From Monodelphis domestica (lineage: Eukaryota > Chordata > Mammalia > Didelphimorphia > Didelphidae), in NCBI RefSeq assembly GCF_027887165.1, contig NC_077227.1, positions 537,775,293 through 537,839,292 of the forward strand: a DNA stretch of 64,000 bases. Reading direction: 5' to 3'. The notes below the pieces were generated by a model that did not search any database, was not told the DNA's origin, and saw nothing but the letters and a program-made list of their open reading frames with translations. Positions within the stretch are counted from its first letter, which is position 1. Every line of letters begins with the position of its first letter. The translations under genes and the position numbers were made by a program. Below, one piece after another: positions 57,951 to 64,000 of this stretch.

Positions 57951-58615
57951 TTTTGAATTGCATTTTGAGTTCTTCCAAAGCCTGTATCCTGTTCACTGGG
58001 ATTTCTGATTTATAATGTTTGATGATCCCTCCTCCTCTGTTCTGTTTGCTCTTTGTTTGTTGCCTATATAGAAGCTGTCAATTATAATTTTTTTCTTTTT
58101 CTGTTGTTTGCTCATATTTACTCCTTCTTTACTCCCCGTATTTGTCTGTGCTCTTGCTCCTCTCATTTTTTTTTTTGATTTTGGGGTTTTCTGACAGTCT
58201 TCCCTCTTGGAGCTTTGTCAGAAGATCTCTCCATGCAGTCTGTGGGGGAGGGGTGTTGGAGTTTGAGCTTCCCTGTCTTCTGAAGGCTTTTGATTGGATT
58301 AAAGTCCAGCAGTTTGTGAGGGAGGGGTGTTGGAGCTTGGGCTTCCCTGACCTCTGAAGACTTTTGATGGGATTAAGTTCAACTGGGTTGGGCTGGATGT
58401 GCTCTGAGGCCAAAACCTCCTGGAAGGCTGGAGCAATATGGAAGGTCTCCGCCGCTGTGACCAGGCTGCCCTCTCCAGCTCCTTCTCTAGCTCCTTCCCC
58501 ACCACTTGTGTTTGATGCTCTGTGCTTGGCACAGCCCTGTCCACAAGATACACCCTCCAGACCAGTGCCTTTGCCTGCCCAGAGGTTCCTTCCGCCTCTG
58601 GAGGCTTAGCGTCTT

Positions 58616-58630
58616 GGGGGGGGGGGGGGG
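58616..58630. repeat. G15 homopolymer in the L1 5' UTR
   Basis: Fifteen consecutive G on the plus strand; the L1 sense strand has C15. Confidence 0.95.
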
Positions 58631-60347
58631 TCCCAGGACCTTCCTTCTGCCTTCCCCTTAAAGCCGAGTGTTCTCGAATTCCAGCTTTTGGGGGGCATAC
58701 CTTTTGAATTGAGTCCAGCAGGAGGGCTCCTTGACTCTGTCTTATTGTTAGGTTTGATTTTCAGTCCCCAGGAGCATTTAGTTTGTAATTGTTACGGAAG
58801 GGTATTTAGAGGTCTGAACTTTTGCTGCTTCTACGCCACCATCTTGACTCCACCTCCTCAGAATCTCTAATTCTTGCTATGTATACTATTTCTAACTGCC
58901 CTAATAATGACAAAATTCTTTGGAGTTATAAGAATCATTTCCCCATGTAGTGAGGTACATAGTTTAATCTTATTGAATGTCTTTTGATTTCTCTTTTCTG
59001 TTTCCCTTTTTTATAATTCTCTTGAGTCTTGAATTTCAGAATCAAATATTCTGTCCAGCTCTGGTCTTTTCAGGAATGTTTGAAAGTCCTATATTTCACT
59101 GGATACCCATCCCCTCTCCCCCAAAGGATTATATCGGTAATTCTAAAGTTATTTAAATTCAAATCTATATTATTATTAAGAGAGGTAGTATACCTTTTAA
59201 AAAGTTCTTTTCAATGCATTTTTGCTTATCTTTTTTTTCCACTTGGCTAATTTTGCTTTTAAAGATGTTCTTTTCAGTGGTTTTTTTTTTTGCCTCTTTT
59301 ACCAATTGGCCTATTCTGCTTTTCAAGTTATTAATTTCTTCAGTAATTTTTTGTGCTTCCTTTTCCAAGCTGTTGACTCTTTTTTTCATGATTTTCCTGT
59401 ATTATAGTGAACAAAATGGTTGAGCTCTCATTTCTTTTCCCAATTCTTCTTCTACCTCTTTTATTTGCTTCTTAAAGTCCCTTTTGAACTGCTCTGTTAA
59501 TTTTTTTGGACTTGAGAGTAATTCCAATTTTCTTGGAGGTTTTGGATGCAGTAGTATTGGTTTTATTGTTGTCTTCTGAGTTTGTGTTTGGTCTTCTCTA
59601 TCACCAAAATAACCCTGAGTTTCTTTTTCTGTTGTTTGCTCAATTTTCTGCCTTTTTCTTTTAATTAAAAAAAAAAACTGTTAAAGTTGGCCTCTGTACC
59701 TGTGGTGAAGGGAGCACTTTTTAAGCTGTGAGTTCAATATAGTTGCCTTCAGAGGTAGCTCTGGGGAAGTTCTTTCAAGGTGGTATGATGTAAGGAGAGG
59801 TATGTTTAATACTCTCCTGGCCTGCGCTCTGGTCTGTGAGTAACCCCAAGCACTCTTTTTCCCCTTGGAACTGTGGCCAGTTTCCCCTGTTTCCCTACAG
59901 CCACAAGATTTGGTGCTTGCTAATAGTCCTTCTCACCCTGAGATCATGCCCCCTGGACTGTGAACTGGTTCTGTGTATGGGCAATGCAACAAGAGTCTTG
60001 CATCCAGAGCTAGCAAAAGGACACTTGTAATCTCTTTCTAAGCAACTGTCCTCTATACCATATGTGGCTGAAAGCTCCAGAAGCCTTTGCTGCTGCTTCA
60101 GCTGCACTCAGAGCCTATTGCTGTTGAGGGGCCTGCCCTGGCATGCTGTGCTCCACCACTATCCCAGTGCACTAGATCCATCATGCAGGCCTTCTAAGTT
60201 GTTTTGCACTGGAAAATTACTTCACCTTGTCTTTTTGAGGGTTATGGTGCTCTAGAATTTGTTCTAAGGCATTATATCAGTTTTTTTGGAGGGCAATTTG
60301 GTAGAGATCAGATGAAGATCTATACCAACTCTACCACCTTGGCTTTA

Positions 60348-60402
60348 CCCTCCCAAAATATTTTTTAAAAATAAGTTCATGGAACACATTAAGAACACCG
60401 AT
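60348..60402 (-). mobile_element. Fragment of the hAT-like MER-type element
   Basis: CAAAATATTTTTTAAAAATA and AGTTCATGGAAC match the end of the 1293-1462 element (CAAAATATTTTTCAAAATAAGTTCATGAACC). Confidence 0.4.
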
Positions 60403-60603
60403 CTTCCTTCATGTTAGTGTCTTCCAAGATTATCTCCAATTCATCCTGTCTATATATTGTTCATAGTTATTTTCATGTTATCACCTCATTACACTCTATA
60501 CTCCTTGAAAGCAGGGAGTGTTTTTAGCTTTCCTTGTAATCCTGGTGCTTAGTACAGTGTCTGGCACATAATAGGCATCTAACAAATGTTTATTGATTTG
60601 ACT
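60403..60603 (+). mobile_element. L2 LINE 3' end
   Basis: TACTCCTTGAAAGCAGGGAG, CTTAGTACAGTGTCTGGCAC and AACAAATGTTTATTGATTTG. Confidence 0.75.
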
Positions 60604-62299
60604 TTTACATCGTTAGCTATAGGGACACATTAACATCTGCAATTTCACATTGTTGGCATGTTCAATAGAATAAAAACTATTTTATTATAGATCTCTTTCA
60701 TGTTGTGAGGCATGAAAACATTCCTTGTCTTCATTATACATTTTGAAACCTAATCATGTTTTATGTTATTCTAAATGACAAATAAGTAATTTATTAGTGA
60801 AAAATGTTCACTATCAACAAAAAAATTGAACTATAAAAATTAACTAGAAAATGTTTAGCCACGAAAAGTTGTAAATTTGCTTGAAGACATTCCAACATAA
60901 AACTTATATACAGATATATCTATTATACTGAAAAACTTAGGTGTTTTGACTTGACTTTTACCATCAAAATAGTTTTCACTAATATTCCAAGATAGGTTTG
61001 CAAAAAAGATTTGTTAAATTTTGCATATTACTTTCATCAGTCTCCAGAGGAGTATACAGTTTTCTTTCAGAAAATTTCTAAGTTAGAACTGTATTATTAT
61101 TTGTAATTGCAATTTCTCAAGACTCTAAGAGAAGAAAATATAGTTAGAAGATAAGGGAGAAAGATGAATAAAAGGAGGCACTGATAGTGAATAAAAAAGC
61201 AAAAGGGAAGAAATAACTACTACTTTCATTTTTGTATCCCTGTACAGTAATGTAATACTGGAAGTTGTAGTTATGCCACCTTTGATCCCCTGAGTATCAG
61301 TATCAAAGAATGTAAACTCTATTAGCCAAGGATTTTGTTTTTTCTTAGGTTATAGCTTTAGATCTGAGAAACTGTCCAGGGCATCCTCCTCTTTTTATAA
61401 CCAATGACATAAAGCCCAGAAAAGTCAAGTGAGTTGCTTAAGAACCCACAAGGAAGCATGCACCAGACAAGTCCACCTTTGAGGACAGACAACAAAGCAC
61501 CTAATATAAACTAGGAAGCGACCTTCTCCCATTCTATAGCCCCTGACTAAACTTGAAATAGGAGGTGGGTAGTCAGGCAAGTAAGGACCATTAAACTAGC
61601 CAAATGAGCCAAACCACCCATCCTGCCATTCTCATTCCCATTACAGAACTAGTGTCTCAGATGGAAACTTGCTATAAGGTTATGAATTTACAAATGGGAA
61701 GATGTTTCAGTTATTTTTTCTGATGTCTGGAGTCATTCTTATCTAGCTCAAGACTAAAGCATATTTGGAAGGGCTGAAGGCTCTGCTGCTTCCAATGAAA
61801 GAAAAAATTTTAATCTCTATTTTTTGAAAATTTTTTGAAGAAAATGAAATAAAATCTAACAAACATAAAGCTATTGATTTATCCCACAAATGCAGAAATT
61901 GGGCTTTTCAAATAACAAAACATTAGTCTAGACAATGAGTCTAAGTATCATCACAAAAATGTATAAAGCTTTATTGCCATTTAATTTAGTAAATATTTTT
62001 ACTGGTATTAAAAAAAAACTTCACATTTTTGAAATCATTATTGCATAAATATGGTCCCCATATTTGTATTTTCCCACAAGTATAACTCCCCTGAATTTCT
62101 CACACTTCCAGTTTAGCAAGAATTTCAGGAACTGATTATATCAGCAGATTCCAACTAGATAACCTATAGCTTAGTGTATTTTAAGCTATGTCTAGTAAGA
62201 ATCCTTTTATTCTCTATATTTCATTACACTGAATTCAAAGAGTAAAAAGCTATTCTTGATATATTAGTCTTTATTATTATCCATCTTCTTATGGAAACA
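60604..62299. other. TAF1B intron, unassigned
   Basis: No exon on either strand. I looked here for the next upstream TAF1B exon without success. A weak reverse MIR core (GAAAAGTCAAGTGAGTTGCT) is at about 61420. Confidence 0.5.
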
Positions 62300-62450
62300 G
62301 AAATTGGCAAATTTGAGTATTTCCTCATCTCCAAAATGGTAATAATAATAGCAAATAATAGCACCTACCTCTCATGGTTGTTGTGAATATGAAATGAGAT
62401 AATGTTTGTAAAGTTTTTGCAAACCTTAATTAGTCATGGCTAGTTATCAT
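62300..62450 (+). repeat. MIR-type SINE 3' part
   Basis: TTTCCTCATCTCCAAAATGG, CACCTACCTCTCATGGTTGT and AATGAGATAATGTTTGTAAA. Confidence 0.75.
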
Positions 62451-63384
62451 TAAATCATTTTTGAAATATTTTATTTTCTTACCTAATAAACTTTTTCAGA
62501 GTTCTGAATTATTCCACTGAAGAAATCAGAAATTAACCTTAAATATTTGTCACTAAATAGAAAAATGCACAACAGTTTATGGATATAACACATAAATATT
62601 AAATTTCATCAAGTGCAAATTCAGATAATAGTTGATTTTTTATTTGTAAATGTAAATACTTTTTACTTTAAATGCTTAAATTCTGTTATATAATTTTAAA
62701 AAATAATTTAACATTCTTGTTTTGCTTGGGCAAAAGACTGCTAACAGGAGAAATTGTAGAGAGAAAAAAAAAGAACTATCCTAAAATTAACTTCAACAAT
62801 CTAGAGATTTAGGAAGGTTTTCACAAACTAGCCCACTAAGTGCTTAAAGCATTGGGCTTTTTATTTGGGCATGCTCTAACTCACACAAGAGAAAGCTTAA
62901 TGTACAGGAGACATTCAGAGGCAGGGGCAACAAGCACAGAGGTTCAAGGCAGAAGAAACCAAAAATCAAAGTTGCTGGATCTCAGTAATGGTTATTCAAG
63001 AGATTGCTCACAGGCTCAGCATATCTAAGTTGCTCCAACCTTTTATCATTCTTCCTAGAAAATGAGTAGGACACCTGGGTCCTTTATTACTTCCTCTCCA
63101 CAGTGCTCATGACTATTTATGGAAATGGAAAAATCACTCCTAGCTCTCTCCTTATAAACAGGATAATTAACTAGGAGCCAGGACTTATCTCTGACTTCAT
63201 AAGAAGGGAACAGTTTCTAACAGGTAAATACAAATAGTTTAGAAGAGTGATTACAGATATGAGTGTGGCTTTTTTTACACAGGGGCAAAGAGGTCAGAAA
63301 AGTGGGTAGGGAAAAGGTATATTCAGGGGGCTTGACAGCTTTGTAACTTTCTGTGATCAGATAATTTAGGGCTATCTCCAGCAT
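62451..63384. other. TAF1B intron, unassigned
   Basis: No exon or clear repeat recognised. Confidence 0.45.
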
Positions 63385-63770
63385 CAAGGATAGACCCTTG
63401 TGCAACAATCATTTCAAAAAGTCAAGAAGAGGGTGAGGAGTCAGCAAAGAAAACAAGGAAAAGAGATTAGAGACAAGAGGAGAACTAGTAGATAGTTATG
63501 AAACTGAAGTTGAGGGAAGTGTATCCAGTGATAAAGAGCTATCAATAATATTAAAAGCTGCAGAGAGATCAAGGAAAACAAGAAGTGAAAAAAAGACAGT
63601 GGATTTGTCCTTCTGGAATGTCATGAGTGAGAAAATAGCCCAACAGAAGGACCCGGGAAATCATGAGTCTTAGGTTCAGAGTAACAAGAGGTTGAAGAAT
63701 GAGAGAAGAGTAAGGAAGTAGAGGAATCAGGAATAGGTAATTTAGAAATGTTTTATTTTTTTTTAAACCA
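63385..63770 (-). mobile_element. L2 LINE fragment, reverse
   Basis: AAAGCTGCAGAGAGATCAAG...GAAAAAAAGACAGTGGATTT is the reverse of the L2 segment upstream of the RT core. Confidence 0.6.
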
Positions 63771-63771
63771 T

Positions 63772-64000
63772 GATTAGACATCCAAGAAAATGAAGAAATT
63801 GTACATGTTTAGTCTAGAGAAGAAAGGTATCATGTAGAGGGTATGACAGCAGTCTTCAATGACTAGAATGGCTATCATTGGTATTAGACTTGTTCTATTT
63901 GACACTAGAGGAAAGAAAGTAGAAGCTATGGGTAGAAGATGCAAAGAAGTAAATTGAGTTTTGATATATGGAAGCAAAAGGGAATGACTTGAAAAGTGGT
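63772..64000 (+). mobile_element. L3/CR1 LINE 3' part, running off the window
   Basis: TTTAGTCTAGAGAAGAAAGG, TGACAGCAGTCTTCAATGAC and GCTATGGGTAGAAGATGCAA match the forward CR1/L3 3' region. Confidence 0.7.

Larger units (their letters stand above)
52303..58876 (-). mobile_element. Nearly full-length marsupial L1 LINE
   Basis: About 6.57 kb. The order on the minus strand is 5' UTR with a G15 run (58020-58857), ORF1 (about 57245-57950), a ~0.95-kb inter-ORF region, ORF2 (about 56285 to 52600) and 3' UTR. CTATGTATACT at 52292-52302 and 58877-58887 is the 11-bp target duplication, with about 18 bp of unexplained sequence between the 5' end and its copy. Both ORFs carry stops and frame changes, so it is inactive. 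It sits inside the older L1 and is sense to TAF1B. Confidence 0.9.
50818..60355 (-). mobile_element. Old L1 LINE, split by a younger L1
   Basis: Two halves belong together. 50818-52302 holds the 3' UTR, the ORF2 C-terminal end and then, after loss of most of ORF2, the inter-ORF stretch. 58888-60355 holds the rest of the inter-ORF stretch, a piece of ORF1 (coiled-coil frame 59165-59389, NSLEKEAQKITEEINNLKSR) and the 5' UTR ending near CTACCACCTTGGCTTTACC. Sequence runs on smoothly when 52303-58876 is removed. It is sense to TAF1B. Confidence 0.75.

Noticed and set aside
60604-64000. Next upstream TAF1B exon (LPRFPDIT...MKYLMEVNLP region)
   Set aside because: I searched by eye on the minus strand and saw no matching frame with splice sites; it probably lies beyond 64000.
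1-64000. CRISPR arrays, bacterial operons, intact viral genes
   Set aside because: Sequence is plainly vertebrate; no regularly spaced repeats and no intact capsid, envelope or polymerase frame other than LINE remains.

Overview
The window is mammalian nuclear DNA, almost certainly from a marsupial. It is AT-rich, CpG-poor and packed with interspersed repeats. The marsupial signature is at least a dozen copies of a tRNA-derived SINE (head GGGGCAGCTGGGTAGCTCAG, 3' part CAATACACAGTATTGA; SINE1_MD/WSINE1 type), MAR1-type CORE-SINEs with an RTE-like tail, marsupial L1, and much old L2, L3/CR1 and MIR. I cannot name the species.

The only host gene I can support is TAF1B, the TBP-associated factor of RNA polymerase I selectivity factor SL1/TIF-IB. 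It lies on the minus strand. Its last six coding exons are at 50410-50587, 49808-49854, 47110-47200, 43651-43721, 41445-41667 and 31479-31689. All have GT donors and AG acceptors, the phases join without a break, and together they give about 273 C-terminal residues ending in a lysine-rich tail and a stop. The exons for the zinc ribbon and the first half of the protein lie beyond position 64000.

Layout: 1-31 kb is intergenic DNA downstream of TAF1B, a mosaic of L2, MIR, L1, SINE and LTR fossils with no recognisable exon. 31-50.6 kb is the 3' half of TAF1B, with introns of about 9.8, 2.0, 3.4, 2.6 and 0.55 kb. 50.6-64 kb is the 3' part of a further intron. It holds an old L1 (50.8-60.35 kb) split by a younger, nearly full-length L1 (52303-58876). 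Both L1s are in the same orientation as the gene.

The best-supported structures beyond the gene are dated by what they interrupt. They are a 724-bp solo LTR with a 4-bp duplication inside an L2 (15046-15769), a 798-bp element with 32-bp inverted ends and a GTAC duplication inside another L2 (44829-45626), and a 204-bp hAT-type MITE with a perfect 8-bp duplication (49091-49294). I found no new gene system. Repeat names come from recognition of family sequence, not from a database search.
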